Shown: piece by piece, positions 35,088 through 43,855 of the stretch
Layout of the letters: each line of letters starts with the position of its first letter
How positions within the stretch are numbered: position 1 is the stretch's first letter
DNA from: Pseudomonas beijingensis
GTDB lineage: Bacteria > Pseudomonadota > Gammaproteobacteria > Pseudomonadales > Pseudomonadaceae
Length of the DNA stretch: 64,000 bases
Reading direction: 5' to 3'
Assembly: GCF_030687295.1 (NCBI RefSeq)
Contig: NZ_CP117425.1
Span: forward strand, 2,546,001-2,610,000
The notes under the pieces: generated by a model
Database searches by the model: none
Told to the model about the DNA's origin: nothing
What the model saw: the letters and a program-made list of their open reading frames with translations, nothing else
Made by a program: the position numbers and the translations under genes

Positions 35088-36158
35088 ATGTTCAAAGTGT
35101 TACGCGACTGGATTCAGCGCTACTTCTCCGATGAAGAGGCGGTTGTCCTGGCAGTGCTGCTGTTCCTGGCCTTTACCGCCGTGCTTACCTTGGGCGGCAT
35201 GCTGGCGCCGGTGCTGGCGGGAATGGTGCTGGCGTACCTGATGCAGGGGCTGGTCACGACGCTGGAGCGTCTGCGGCTGCCCGGCACCGCGGCAGTGGGG
35301 CTGGTGTTCGCCCTGTTCATGGGGGTGCTGGTGGTGTTCATCGTGGTGATTGTGCCGCTGCTCTGGCACCAGTTGGTGACCTTGTTCAACGAATTGCCAG
35401 GGATGCTCGCCAAATGGCAGTCCCTGCTATTGCTGCTGCCTGAGCGTTATCCGCACTTGGTCTCCGATGAGCAGGTGTTGCAGACCATCGAAGTGGTGCG
35501 CGGCGAGATTGGCAAGTTCGGCCAATGGGCGCTGACGTTTTCGCTGTCCAGCCTGCCGCTGCTGGTCAACATCATGATCTACCTGGTGCTGGTGCCGATC
35601 CTGGTGTTCTTCTTCCTCAAGGATCGGGAAATGATCGGACGTTGGGTGCGTGGCTACCTGCCGCGTGAGCGGGCGCTGATCACCCGGGTGGCCCAGGAGA
35701 TGAATCGGCAGATCGCCAATTACATTCGCGGAAAAGTCATCGAGATTTTCATCTGCGGCGCCGTGACCTATATCGGTTTCGTGACCATGGGGCTCAATTA
35801 CGCGGCCCTGCTGGCGCTGCTGGTTGGCATTTCGGTGGTGGTGCCTTACGTCGGCACCGTGGTGGTGACCGTGCCGGTGGCCTTGATTGCGCTGTTCCAG
35901 TGGGGCTGGAGCGATCAGTTCATCTACCTGATGGCGGTCTACGGAATCATCCAGACCCTGGACGGCAATGTGCTGGTGCCGCTGCTGTTCTCCGAGGCGG
36001 TGAACCTGCACCCGGTGGCGATCATCTGCGCGGTGCTGCTGTTTGGCGGGTTGTGGGGATTCTGGGGCGTGTTCTTCGCGATTCCCCTGGCGACGCTGTT
36101 CAAGGCCGTGCTGGATGCGTGGCCGAGCAAGGAGCCGGTTGTAGCGCCGTTGTTGTAG
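35088..36158 (+). CDS. AI-2E family transporter / PerM-like permease
   Basis: The 356-residue protein has about eight membrane segments and AI-2E family motifs (ANYIRGKVIEIFICGAVTYI, GISVVVPYVGTVVVTVP, IQTLDGNVLVPLLFSEAVNL). Despite the family name, many members move other ions or have unknown substrates. It probably shares a transcript with the upstream tusA-like gene. Confidence 0.88.
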   Translation: MFKVLRDWIQRYFSDEEAVVLAVLLFLAFTAVLTLGGMLAPVLAGMVLAYLMQGLVTTLERLRLPGTAAVGLVFALFMGVLVVFIVVIVPLLWHQLVTLFNELPGMLAKWQSLLLLLPERYPHLVSDEQVLQTIEVVRGEIGKFGQWALTFSLSSLPLLVNIMIYLVLVPILVFFFLKDREMIGRWVRGYLPRERALITRVAQEMNRQIANYIRGKVIEIFICGAVTYIGFVTMGLNYAALLALLVGISVVVPYVGTVVVTVPVALIALFQWGWSDQFIYLMAVYGIIQTLDGNVLVPLLFSEAVNLHPVAIICAVLLFGGLWGFWGVFFAIPLATLFKAVLDAWPSKEPVVAPLL

Positions 36159-36187
36159 CGTGAGTAATGGGGTGAGGCTTATGGCCC

Positions 36188-36267
36188 CATCGCGAGCAAG
36201 CTCGGCTCCCACAGGGGATTTATTAACGCCGCAAATCCAGTGTGGGAGCCGAGCTTGCTCGCGATAG
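36188..36267. repeat. REP inverted pair (outward orientation)
   Basis: CATCGCGAGCAAGCTCGGCT at 36188 and its mirror AGCCGAGCTTGCTCGCGATA ending at 36267 lie between convergent genes. Confidence 0.88.
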
Positions 36268-36290
36268 CGCCAGTACAGGCCGCGAAAATT

Positions 36291-36764
36291 TCAGCCCTTG
36301 TTCAGCGCCTGAGCCGCCGCCAACACCGCATCCACATGCCCCGGCACCTTCACGCCACGCCATTCCTGGCGCAGCACACCGTCCTTGTCGATCAGGAACG
36401 TGCTGCGATCAACGCCCAGGTATTCCTTGCCATAGAGCTTCTTCAGCTTGATCACGTCGAACAGCTGGCAGACGGCCTCGTCCTTGTCGCTGATCAGCTC
36501 GAACGGAAACTCCTGCTTGCACTTGAAGTTCTCGTGGGACTTGAGGCTGTCCCGGGAGACGCCGAACACTTCAGTGTTGGCGGCCTGGAATTGTGTGTAT
36601 TGGTCGCGGAAACCCTGGCCTTCGGTGGTGCAGCCGGGGGTACTGTCCTTGGGGTAGAAGTAGATCACCACCTGCTTGCCCTTGAGGGCGGCGAGGCTGA
36701 TGGTCTGCCCGCTGGTGGCGGGCGCTTGGAAATCGGTAACCGGCTGGTCGACGGCAACGGCCAT
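36291..36764 (-). CDS. bcp: Thioredoxin-dependent peroxiredoxin, BCP/PrxQ type
   Basis: The 157-residue protein has the peroxidatic Cys in YPKDSTPGCTTEGQGF (about 45). The second cysteine (NFKCKQEF) is placed differently from the classic five-residue PrxQ spacing. It reduces hydroperoxides in the cytoplasm. It lies 10 bases after gcvR, an arrangement common in Pseudomonas. Confidence 0.93.
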   Translation of the reverse strand: MAVAVDQPVTDFQAPATSGQTISLAALKGKQVVIYFYPKDSTPGCTTEGQGFRDQYTQFQAANTEVFGVSRDSLKSHENFKCKQEFPFELISDKDEAVCQLFDVIKLKKLYGKEYLGVDRSTFLIDKDGVLRQEWRGVKVPGHVDAVLAAAQALNKG

Positions 36765-36774
36765 GAACGCTTCC

Positions 36775-37335
36775 TTACATTGGGTTTTGTGGGCGCCACG
36801 GTTCGATCAGCGCATCCAGGTTCATCGCATCGGCGAAGTCCAGAAACTGATCGCGCAGCCAACTGATCTGGGTGCCGGCGGGCAGGGTCACGGTGAACGT
36901 GGCGTTGAGCATGGTGCCGCCGGTCTGCGGAGCCTGGTAGGTGTCGCAGGTCAGGTTTTCCAGCTCGACGTGGTGGTCCATGAAGAACTGGCACAGCTCG
37001 TTGATGATGTCCGGACGGTAGGCTGAGCTCACATAGGCCACATAGGGCAGGGCCTGGGGACGGTTCTCCAGGGCTGCGCTGCGTACCACGTTGACGGTAA
37101 AGGCATGCTTCTTGGCCAGCACCGGCAGGCTGCCTTCCAAGCGTGCCAGGGCGTCCCAGCTGCCGGAGATCTCGAGCACGAGTGCACTGCATTCGCCATG
37201 ACGGGTCAGGCGTGAGGTCACGACGGCGCAGCGATTCTCATGGCTGGCGCGGCACAGGACGTTAGTCAGCTCCATGGGGTTGGCGCCAAGGGCACTGATA
37301 ACAAGGAATTGTTCGCGGACTGTGGGGGTGGACAT
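36775..37335 (-). CDS. Glycine cleavage system transcriptional repressor-like protein GcvR (ACT domains)
   Basis: The 186-residue protein has two ACT-like domains (about 8-85 and 95-175): REQFLVISALGANPMELTNV and YVSSAYRPDIINELCQFFMD. GcvR in E. coli binds GcvA to adjust the gcv operon. In Pseudomonas this protein lies divergent from dapA and before bcp, and its exact target is not established. Confidence 0.85.
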   Translation of the reverse strand: MSTPTVREQFLVISALGANPMELTNVLCRASHENRCAVVTSRLTRHGECSALVLEISGSWDALARLEGSLPVLAKKHAFTVNVVRSAALENRPQALPYVAYVSSAYRPDIINELCQFFMDHHVELENLTCDTYQAPQTGGTMLNATFTVTLPAGTQISWLRDQFLDFADAMNLDALIEPWRPQNPM

Positions 37336-37423
37336 GCAGCATTCCTAAAGCGATGAGCGGTCGGTACCTTTGCCGCTCGACACAGCGCCAGGCCCGGAAA
37401 AAACCAACGGCTCAAGCCTTGTA

Positions 37424-37477
37424 CCCGGGGTTGCGCTGCATTCCGCGACAGCAGGAATGCACCAGGATAAACCCGGG
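37424..37477. repeat. Nested inverted repeat in the gcvR-dapA intergenic region
   Basis: TGCATTCC and GGAATGCA arms around a nine-base loop are enclosed by two CCCGGG elements at 37424 and 37472. It lies in the 316-bp gap between divergent gcvR and dapA, and no other structure was seen there. It could be an operator or an RNA structure in one of the leaders. Confidence 0.45.
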
Positions 37478-37651
37478 ATCGGGGCTTGTGGCGTCGAAAA
37501 CGGAGGCTGGAAACCGGCGTATGAGCCTGTCGGTACCGATCAAAGCCTGAAGGGTAGCGAAAACCATCGCCCAGGGGAATGGTAGTTCGCTTGTACAAGC
37601 ATCTTGGCGCCAGTACCATTACCGCTCTCTTTTTCCGGCAGGAGCGGTTTC

Positions 37652-38530
37652 ATGATTGCGGGCAGTATGGTGGCACTGGTCACACCCATGGATGCACAAG
37701 GGCATCTTGACTGGGCCAGCCTCAGCAAACTCGTGGACTTCCACCTTGAGAACGGCACCCATGCCATTGTCGCCGTCGGTACCACCGGCGAGTCGGCAAC
37801 CCTCGACGTCAATGAGCACATCGAAGTCATCCGTGCCGTGGTCAAGCAGGTCAACGGTCGCATCCCCGTCATCGCCGGTACTGGCGCCAACTCGACCCGC
37901 GAAGCCGTCGAGCTGACCCGCAACGCCAAGGAAGCCGGTGCCGACGCCTGCCTGCTGGTCGTCCCGTACTACAACAAGCCAACTCAGGAAGGCTTGTACC
38001 AGCACTTCAAACACATTGCCGAAGCCGTCGACATCCCGCAGATTCTTTATAACGTTCCCGGCCGTACCTCCTGCGACATGCAGGCCGAGACCGTGATCCG
38101 CCTGTCCACCGTGCCGAATATCATCGGCATCAAGGAAGCCACCGGCGACATGAAGCGCGCCAAGGCCATCCTCGATGGCGTGAGCAAGGACTTCATCGTG
38201 CTGTCCGGCGATGATCCGACAGCGGTCGAGCTGATCCTGCTGGGTGGCAAGGGCAACATCTCCGTCACTGCCAACGTCGCCCCGCGCGAAATGGCCGACC
38301 TTTGCGAGGCTGCGCTCAAGGGCGACGCCGAGACTGCACGGGCCATCAACGAAAAACTGATGCCGTTGCACAAGGATCTGTTCATCGAGGCCAACCCGAT
38401 TCCGGTGAAGTGGGCCTTGGTTGAAATGGGCCTGATGCACGAAGGCATCCGCTTGCCACTGACCTGGCTGAGCACCTCCTGTCACGAACCGCTGCGGCAG
38501 GCCCTGCGCCAGTCCGGCGTCCTGGTTTAA
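37652..38530 (+). CDS. dapA: 4-hydroxy-tetrahydrodipicolinate synthase
   Basis: The 292-residue TIM-barrel enzyme starts at ATG 37652 behind GGCAGGAGCGG. Motifs: [17 protein letters not shown], the Tyr of [13 protein letters not shown] and the Schiff-base lysine in [11 protein letters not shown]. It condenses pyruvate with aspartate semialdehyde in lysine and diaminopimelate synthesis. First gene of dapA-bamC-MBL-purC. Confidence 0.96.
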   Translation: MIAGSMVALVTPMDAQGHLDWASLSKLVDFHLENGTHAIVAVGTTGESATLDVNEHIEVIRAVVKQVNGRIPVIAGTGANSTREAVELTRNAKEAGADACLLVVPYYNKPTQEGLYQHFKHIAEAVDIPQILYNVPGRTSCDMQAETVIRLSTVPNIIGIKEATGDMKRAKAILDGVSKDFIVLSGDDPTAVELILLGGKGNISVTANVAPREMADLCEAALKGDAETARAINEKLMPLHKDLFIEANPIPVKWALVEMGLMHEGIRLPLTWLSTSCHEPLRQALRQSGVLV

Positions 38531-38547
38531 TTGAGGAAGTACAACGC

Positions 38548-39663
38548 ATGAAGCGAATGGCCGGACTTTCCGCACTTGCCTTGATTATCTCCAGCACCAG
38601 CGGCTGTGGATGGATCTGGGGGCCGGAAGGTTACTTCCGCGATCGTGGTAGCGATTACCTGCAAGCGCAACAGACTGCACCGATGCAACTGCCGCAAGAC
38701 GTCAACGTCGCCAAGCGCCTGGATCCGCTGCTGCCGATCCCGCGCAACGTAGCCGACGACAGCGTCAAGGGCGAATACGTCGTTCCACGTCCGCAGCCGC
38801 TGTCGGCCGTGGCCGATGCCAGCGACTACACCCTGCAGAAGAGTGGCGATTCCAGCTGGGTCATGGGCCAGCATCCACCGGCCGAAGTCTGGCCCGTGGC
38901 GATCCAGTTCTTCCAGGACAACGGTTTTCGCCTGGATGAACAGCGTCCGCAAACCGGCGAGTTCACCACCACCTGGCAGCGTTCCGATGAACTGTCCGCC
39001 GCCATGGCCAAGCGCCTGAGCGCCGCCGGTGTCGCAGCCGACAGCGAAACCCGCGTGCGGGTGCGCATCGAGCCGGGCGTGCAGCGCAACACCAGTGAAA
39101 TCTACGTGGTCAGCGCCGAGCGTCCCGCCGGCAGCACCGCCGATGTGGCCTTCACCAACCGTTCGGTCAATACCGGCCTCGACGCTGCGCTGGTGGACGA
39201 CATGCTTGCCAGCATGAGTCGTAACGCGGAGCAGGGCGGTTCGGTGTCGATGCTGGCTACCCGTGACTACGACACCCCGAGTCGCGTCAGCCTGAACGAA
39301 GACGGCAGCGGCAACCCGGTGCTCAACGTCGGCTCCGACCTGGACCGCGCCTGGTCGAGCGTTGGCCGTGCGCTGGAGCAGGGTGAGTGGCGCGTTGAAG
39401 ACATCAACCGCAGCCTGGGCCTGTACTACATCAACCTCGCCGAGAAGGCCGAGAAGAAAGACGAGAAACCTGGCTTCTTCAGTGGCCTGTTCGGCAGCAA
39501 GCCGGACAAGGAAGAAGTCGAAGCCCGCGCCGAGCGTTATCAGGTTCGCCTGAGCAAGGTCGGCGACAACGTCCAGGTCACCGTCGAGAAGAACATCAAC
39601 ACCGTGGCGCCGGCCGATGTGGCCCGCAAGGTGTTGAGCGTGATTCAGGATAACCTGGGCTGA
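38548..39663 (+). CDS. bamC: Outer membrane protein assembly factor BamC
   Basis: The 371-residue lipoprotein has lipobox STSGC at Cys20 (KRMAGLSALALIISSTSGCG). An N-terminal unstructured part that contacts BamD (LQAQQTAPMQLPQDVN) precedes two helix-grip domains. It is an accessory part of the BAM complex that inserts outer-membrane proteins. It begins 17 bases after dapA. Confidence 0.93.
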   Translation: MKRMAGLSALALIISSTSGCGWIWGPEGYFRDRGSDYLQAQQTAPMQLPQDVNVAKRLDPLLPIPRNVADDSVKGEYVVPRPQPLSAVADASDYTLQKSGDSSWVMGQHPPAEVWPVAIQFFQDNGFRLDEQRPQTGEFTTTWQRSDELSAAMAKRLSAAGVAADSETRVRVRIEPGVQRNTSEIYVVSAERPAGSTADVAFTNRSVNTGLDAALVDDMLASMSRNAEQGGSVSMLATRDYDTPSRVSLNEDGSGNPVLNVGSDLDRAWSSVGRALEQGEWRVEDINRSLGLYYINLAEKAEKKDEKPGFFSGLFGSKPDKEEVEARAERYQVRLSKVGDNVQVTVEKNINTVAPADVARKVLSVIQDNLG

Positions 39664-39667
39664 TCCG

Positions 39668-40426
39668 ATGCGTTTTGCCGTTCTCGGCAGCGGTAGCCAG
39701 GGCAACGGCACGCTGGTCGCCAGCGCTGGCACGTACGTGTTGGTCGATTGTGGTTTCTCCCTGCGGGAAACCGAGAAACGCCTGTTGCGCCTGGGTGTGC
39801 ACCCGGCGCAACTGAGCGCGATACTCGTGACCCACGAACATGCCGACCACGTGCATGGCGTGGGTTTGCTGTCTCGGCGCTACAATCTGCCGGTGTACCT
39901 GAGCCATGGCACACTGCAAGGCCTGCGCAAGCCCATCGAGCCGGCCGGTTTCGTGGCCGGTGGCGAGCAACTGCGCATCGGTGACCTGGACATCAGCGTG
40001 GTCAGCGTGGCGCACGATGCCCGGGAACCGACGCAGTATGTGTTCAGCGATGGCGAGCGGCGCTTCGGGTTGCTCACCGACCTGGGGTCGTATTGCGACA
40101 GGGTGATGGACAGTTACCGGGACCTCGATGCGTTGATGATCGAGTCCAACCACTGCCGTGACATGTTGGCCCGTGGTTACTACCCGTACTTCCTCAAGCA
40201 GCGGGTAGGCGGGGAGCACGGACATTTGAACAACCATCAGGCCGCGTTCCTGGTGGCCGAGTTGGGCTGGCAAGGCCTGCAACACCTGGTCCTGGCCCAT
40301 CTGAGCAGCAAGAACAACCTGCCGCAGCTGGCCCGGCAATGTTTCGTCGACACCCTCGGGTGCGACCCGGACTGGCTGCAACTGGCCGATCAAGATTCAG
40401 GGCTCGACTGGCGACATATCGCCTAG
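39668..40426 (+). CDS. MBL-fold metallo-hydrolase (YycJ/PhnP-like)
   Basis: The 252-residue metallo-beta-lactamase-fold protein has MRFAVLGSGSQGNGTLVAS, the metal motif VTHEHADHVHG, LTDLGSY and late SNHCRDML. It resembles the YycJ/ExoA-like exonuclease group more than true lactamases. It begins four bases after bamC, and its order between bamC and purC is conserved in Pseudomonas. Exact substrate unknown. Confidence 0.87.
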   Translation: MRFAVLGSGSQGNGTLVASAGTYVLVDCGFSLRETEKRLLRLGVHPAQLSAILVTHEHADHVHGVGLLSRRYNLPVYLSHGTLQGLRKPIEPAGFVAGGEQLRIGDLDISVVSVAHDAREPTQYVFSDGERRFGLLTDLGSYCDRVMDSYRDLDALMIESNHCRDMLARGYYPYFLKQRVGGEHGHLNNHQAAFLVAELGWQGLQHLVLAHLSSKNNLPQLARQCFVDTLGCDPDWLQLADQDSGLDWRHIA

Positions 40427-40453
40427 CCCACTACTTAGCAAGCGGAGCCCATC

Positions 40454-41167
40454 ATGGAAAAACGTGAAGAACTCTACCGCGGCAAAGCCAAGTCGGTTTA
40501 CAAGACCGACGACGCTGACCGCTTGATCCTGCTGTTTCGCAACGACACCTCGGCGTTCGACGGCAAGCGCATCGAACAGCTGGACCGCAAGGGCATGGTG
40601 AACAACAAGTTCAACGCCTTCATCATGCAAAAACTCGAAGCCGCCGGCGTGCCGACCCAGTTCGACAAGCTGCTGGGCGACAACGAATGCCTGGTCAAGA
40701 AGCTGGACATGATCCCGGTCGAATGCGTCGTGCGTAACTACGCCGCCGGCAGCCTGGTCAAGCGCCTGGGCGTGGAAGAGGGCATGAAGCTCAACCCTTA
40801 CACCTTCGAACTGTTCCTGAAGGACGACGCCAAGGGCGACCCGTTCATCAACGAATCCCACGTCGTGGCCTTCGGTTGGGGCACCGCCGAGCAACTGGCC
40901 CGCATGAAGGAGCTGTCCCTCAAGGTCAACGAAGTGCTGACCAAGCTGTTCGACGACGCCGGCCTGCTGCTGGTGGACTTCAAGCTTGAATTCGGCGTGT
41001 TCAGCGACGGCTCCATCGTCCTGGGCGACGAGTTCAGCCCGGACGGCTGCCGCCTCTGGGACAAGGACACCAAGAAGAAGATGGACAAGGACCGCTTCCG
41101 CCAAGGCCTCGGTGACGTCATCGAAGCCTACGAAGAAGTCGCCCAGCGTCTGGGTGTGCCGCTGTAA
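40454..41167 (+). CDS. purC: Phosphoribosylaminoimidazole-succinocarboxamide synthase
   Basis: The 237-residue SAICAR synthetase starts [20 protein letters not shown]. Conserved blocks are [39 protein letters not shown] and [15 protein letters not shown]. It adds aspartate to CAIR in purine synthesis. Last gene of the dapA cluster, ending 84 bases before tRNA-Ser. Confidence 0.97.
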   Translation: MEKREELYRGKAKSVYKTDDADRLILLFRNDTSAFDGKRIEQLDRKGMVNNKFNAFIMQKLEAAGVPTQFDKLLGDNECLVKKLDMIPVECVVRNYAAGSLVKRLGVEEGMKLNPYTFELFLKDDAKGDPFINESHVVAFGWGTAEQLARMKELSLKVNEVLTKLFDDAGLLLVDFKLEFGVFSDGSIVLGDEFSPDGCRLWDKDTKKKMDKDRFRQGLGDVIEAYEEVAQRLGVPL

Positions 41168-41250
41168 TCGACGCAAGCATCTGATAGCACGGAAAAAATT
41201 TCGCTCGGGGGTTCGCTTCCGGCGAATGTGCTGGTATGATGCGCGCCACT

Positions 41251-41340
41251 GGAGAGATGCCGGAGTGGCCGAACGGGACGGATTCGAAATCCGTTGTACT
41301 GGCGACAGTACCTAGGGTTCAAATCCCTATCTCTCCGCCA
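41251..41340 (+). tRNA. tRNA-Ser (anticodon CGA)
   Basis: The 90-base class II tRNA has acceptor GGAGAGA/TCTCTCC, an anticodon stem ACGGA/TCCGT with CGA in the loop, a long variable arm (TACTGGCGACAGTA) and encoded CCA. Its 3' end borders an AT-richer accessory region with an integrase remnant, so it probably served as an integration site. Confidence 0.95.
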
Positions 41341-41354
41341 TTATTGAATACGAC

Positions 41355-41392
41355 TAAGCCCCTGAAATGGTTGAACATTTCAGGGGCTTTTT
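41355..41392 (+). terminator. Intrinsic terminator after tRNA-Ser
   Basis: AGCCCCTGAAAT and ATTTCAGGGGCT arms (12 pairs) around a GGTTGAAC loop are followed by TTTTT. Confidence 0.92.
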
Positions 41393-41710
41393 CGTTTCTG
41401 GCGTTTGGTTTAGGGCATTTTTAGGGCAAGTGAATAGCCCTTGAATCTCCTGGCAGGTATCAAGCTCCTTGGAGAGGTCGGGTGAAAACTCTGCGATGCC
41501 GGCGTCTTCCCTGCGCTATCGATATGAGCCGCCGGAGCATACGAATGGACGGTTATGCGTTCAGTGATTGCTTTTGCTTAGCTCAGTAGAGGCGAAATGA
41601 TGGCGGTGTAGTAGCTATGGTGCCTGATTTCATGACATATTCGCTGCACGTCGTCGGGCTGGCTTGATGTCACCTGCTCTATGGGTTAACCTGTGTGTTA
41701 AGGATTCAGC
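41393..41710. other. Non-coding left end of the accessory island
   Basis: About 320 bases separate the tRNA terminator from the first island gene. No convincing gene was found. GGGCATTTTTAGGGCA near 41413 is a short direct repeat of GGGCA. The last part should contain the toxin-antitoxin promoter, but I cannot place it. Confidence 0.4.
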
Positions 41711-42223
41711 ATGAAGCTGTGCGTACTGACAAGGAAGTACATCTTTGAAAAAGCCGGCGTCAATACTGGCAAGCAGGTTGTACTCAATGGCACTCTTAAG
41801 TGGGTCCCTGTGATGATTCTTCCCGCCTCCGAGCAGGCCGATAAGTCATTTTTCGCCAAGTCGGTCATCGCTGAAGTTAATGATAACTCCAAAAAGAGCC
41901 ATTTCGTTGCTATGGTCGATGCCATTTATAGCGGGATGATGATGGAGGATTTTTCTGAGCATTTTGCGAACAGCATCGTGAGCTACAAGGTCGCACATAG
42001 TTTTAAATATGCCGGTAAAACCGAAAACTTGCGTGAGTTGAAACATGGCAATAAAGATAGAATATATATATACCCATACACCGGGCTAGGTGAGCGTTAT
42101 GTTTTTTTCCTTGAGGCTGCCCATAAAAATCAGCAGACGACAGAGAAATCAGTTAAAGATCGGGCTGAAGAATTGATTAAAAAAATAGTTGACTCAAAAA
42201 TTATGCTTATTTCGAAGGGTTAA
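41711..42223 (+). CDS. HigB/Gp49-like (RelE-superfamily) toxin of a toxin-antitoxin-chaperone module
   Basis: The 170-residue protein has a C-terminal part LRELKHGNKDRIYIYPYTGL...RYVFFLEAAHKNQQTTEKSV that matches the HigB/Gp49-like ribosome-dependent RNase pattern (LRELR, basic strand, KK-type loop, ERA-like last helix). It is longer than usual HigB (about 90-125 residues) because of an N-terminal extension of about 60 residues. It is followed four bases later by an HTH antitoxin and then a SecB-like gene. Base composition is AT-richer than the flanking chromosome. The toxin call rests on pattern and order, without a search. Confidence 0.65.
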   Translation: MKLCVLTRKYIFEKAGVNTGKQVVLNGTLKWVPVMILPASEQADKSFFAKSVIAEVNDNSKKSHFVAMVDAIYSGMMMEDFSEHFANSIVSYKVAHSFKYAGKTENLRELKHGNKDRIYIYPYTGLGERYVFFLEAAHKNQQTTEKSVKDRAEELIKKIVDSKIMLISKG

Positions 42224-42226
42224 TTT

Positions 42227-42646
42227 ATGGATAATTTCGAAATCGCTCGGCAGATTGAAGAAGACTCGGAAGTTTTCGTTTTTGCGCGACGTGCAGCTCC
42301 AGTTTTTGAGATTAGGCGAGTAATGGCTGCGAAGGGGCTGAAGAATATTGATGTCGCGGAAAGACTTGGCGTTTCCGAGGCAAATGTCTCCCGGTGGCTC
42401 AAAGGAGACCAGAATCTGAAACTTGATACTATCTATTTGCTCGCTGATGCTATTCAAGAAAAGCTTAATATTTGCTTTGGTGAGGCTCAAGTACGTTCCG
42501 CCTTGTCTCATTTGAGCTTTTCTGAAACTGAAGCAGATATTTTTGAAGTCGAGAATGGTGGTTTGTGCAGCGCTGCAAATTCCTCTAGGTATGGTTTCAA
42601 TGATGGAGAGGTAGAGGCCAATGAAGGTTCCTTCGCTTTCAATTGA
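42227..42646 (+). CDS. XRE/HTH antitoxin (HigA-like) with C-terminal chaperone-addiction-like tail
   Basis: The 139-residue protein has a HTH_3 domain at about 30-85 (RRVMAAKGLKNIDVAERLGV, then SEANVSRWLKGDQNLKLDT). It carries a C-terminal tail of about 55 residues (FSETEADIFEVENGGL...YGFNDGEVEANEGSFAFN) rich in acidic and aromatic residues. In known TAC systems such a tail makes the antitoxin unstable unless a SecB-like chaperone binds it. The SecB-like gene overlaps its end by 26 bases. Autoregulation of the operon by the HTH is expected. Confidence 0.75.
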   Translation: MDNFEIARQIEEDSEVFVFARRAAPVFEIRRVMAAKGLKNIDVAERLGVSEANVSRWLKGDQNLKLDTIYLLADAIQEKLNICFGEAQVRSALSHLSFSETEADIFEVENGGLCSAANSSRYGFNDGEVEANEGSFAFN

Positions 42647-43187
42647 TAAAGTGGAGTTTGTTCACGTTAAAGTTGAAGCTAATCCGAGTTTTGAGGGCGA
42701 GTATTCGCAAGAATTTTTGCAGCTTGACTTCCCTTTTAAGGGTGTGCTTTTTAGGCGTCGGATGACTCTGCAATATGACAAGGACAAAGCCGAAGATCCC
42801 AAAGATTTTATTTTTGGTCTGAATATTATTCTTGTTAATGACGAAGGTACGGAGAGCCCTATTGAGTTGCCTTATAGTGTAGATATTAAGGCTATTGTGT
42901 ATCTCCGATATAAATCTGACACGTTGCATGGGATGGAGCTTTTTCGCGCTGTCAGAGCTACCGGGTATGTGATTTTGTATGGTGCTATTCGTGAGATGGT
43001 TTCTAATCTTACTGCTAGGGGGTCTCACGGTATTTGGTCTTTGCCTTCGGCGAACTTTAATGAGGCAGCTCAAGAGGAGGCTGAGCAGGATGAAGTTAGG
43101 CGGCAGGCTTATATTCTTAAGAAGACCAAGGTGGGGGCTTCCAAACCTAAAAGGCCGCGTAAAAAGTCTTTAGATAAAGAAAAGTAA
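42621..43187 (+). CDS. SecB-like chaperone of a toxin-antitoxin-chaperone (TAC) module
   Basis: The 188-residue protein has a C-terminal block GYVILYGAIREMVSNLTARG then SHGIWSLPSANFN. It matches the most conserved SecB segment (LFPYARE..VS.L..RG.FP...L.P.NFD), and the rest is beta-rich as in SecB. A basic tail (KPKRPRKKSLDKEK) follows. Canonical SecB is encoded elsewhere beside glutaredoxin and gpsA. This copy overlaps an HTH antitoxin, as in HigB-HigA-SecB systems. It presumably protects and folds the antitoxin. Confidence 0.7.
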   Translation: MKVPSLSIDKVEFVHVKVEANPSFEGEYSQEFLQLDFPFKGVLFRRRMTLQYDKDKAEDPKDFIFGLNIILVNDEGTESPIELPYSVDIKAIVYLRYKSDTLHGMELFRAVRATGYVILYGAIREMVSNLTARGSHGIWSLPSANFNEAAQEEAEQDEVRRQAYILKKTKVGASKPKRPRKKSLDKEK

Positions 43188-43204
43188 TAGCTTTCTTGCT
43201 TGGA

Positions 43205-43252
43205 AGGCCATAATTCTCCACTTGAGATAACTATGGCCTCACTGCTTGCTTT
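43205..43252. terminator. Weak hairpin between the TAC module and the integrase remnant
   Basis: AGGCCATA (43205) and TATGGCCT (43232) can pair over a 19-base loop, with TTTTTT about 10 bases further on. It could terminate the module, but the loop is long. Confidence 0.3.
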
Positions 43253-43253
43253 T

Positions 43254-43808
43254 TTAGTTCCTGAACCCAAGCATCTCCGAAACCATCCCTGCCATGCTCT
43301 TAGTATCAGTAGGAATCCACCGCCCATAGTGCTTCCTAACCATCGTCGTATCCGCATGGCCCAACTGTCTAGCCACCCACTCCACCGGCACATAACTCGA
43401 CAGCATCTGACTGGCAAAGGTATGCCGACATTGGTTAGCTCCCCGATGCCTAACCCCAGCCTTTTTCAAATGCTCAGTAAACCATTTGCTCAACGTCCTC
43501 CCGTTCCATAGCAACCCACTGGTGCTGCTGCGAAACAGAAACCGTACTTTCTGCTTCTTGCTAGTGATGTTATCTCGCTGAATTACCTTAATCTCTTCAT
43601 AGGGGGCCCGGTGAGCTGCGGCGACAATTTCCCTCATCAGATCAAGGGCGGGATCGATAAGCTCCACTGTACGTAATCTGGTGCGTTCCTTGGGCACCTT
43701 GAATTCACCCACAACCAACGCCCGGCGCACATGCACTACGCCGGCTACCAGATCCACGTCCTCCACTGCCAATGCGATGAGCTCCGAAAGGGATAAACCG
43801 GCCCAAGG
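43254..43808 (-). pseudogene. Truncated tyrosine-recombinase (phage-type integrase), C-terminal half
   Basis: The frame runs from about GLSLSELIALAVEDVDLVAG to ...MAGMVSEMLGFRN. It has the catalytic R of the box around LSELIAL degraded to Ser, while HRGANQCRHTFASQMLSS and RQLGHADTTMVRKHYGRWIP supply the later H-x-x-R, H and Tyr boxes. The N-terminal arm- and core-binding domains are missing. Upstream the frame runs into foreign-looking sequence GGGGACAGACCACG and a stop. It is an inactivated island integrase, consistent with insertion at tRNA-Ser. Confidence 0.85.
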
Positions 43809-43855
43809 GGGAAACGGGGACAGACCACGATTATGATATTAGAAAGGGGGCGTCA

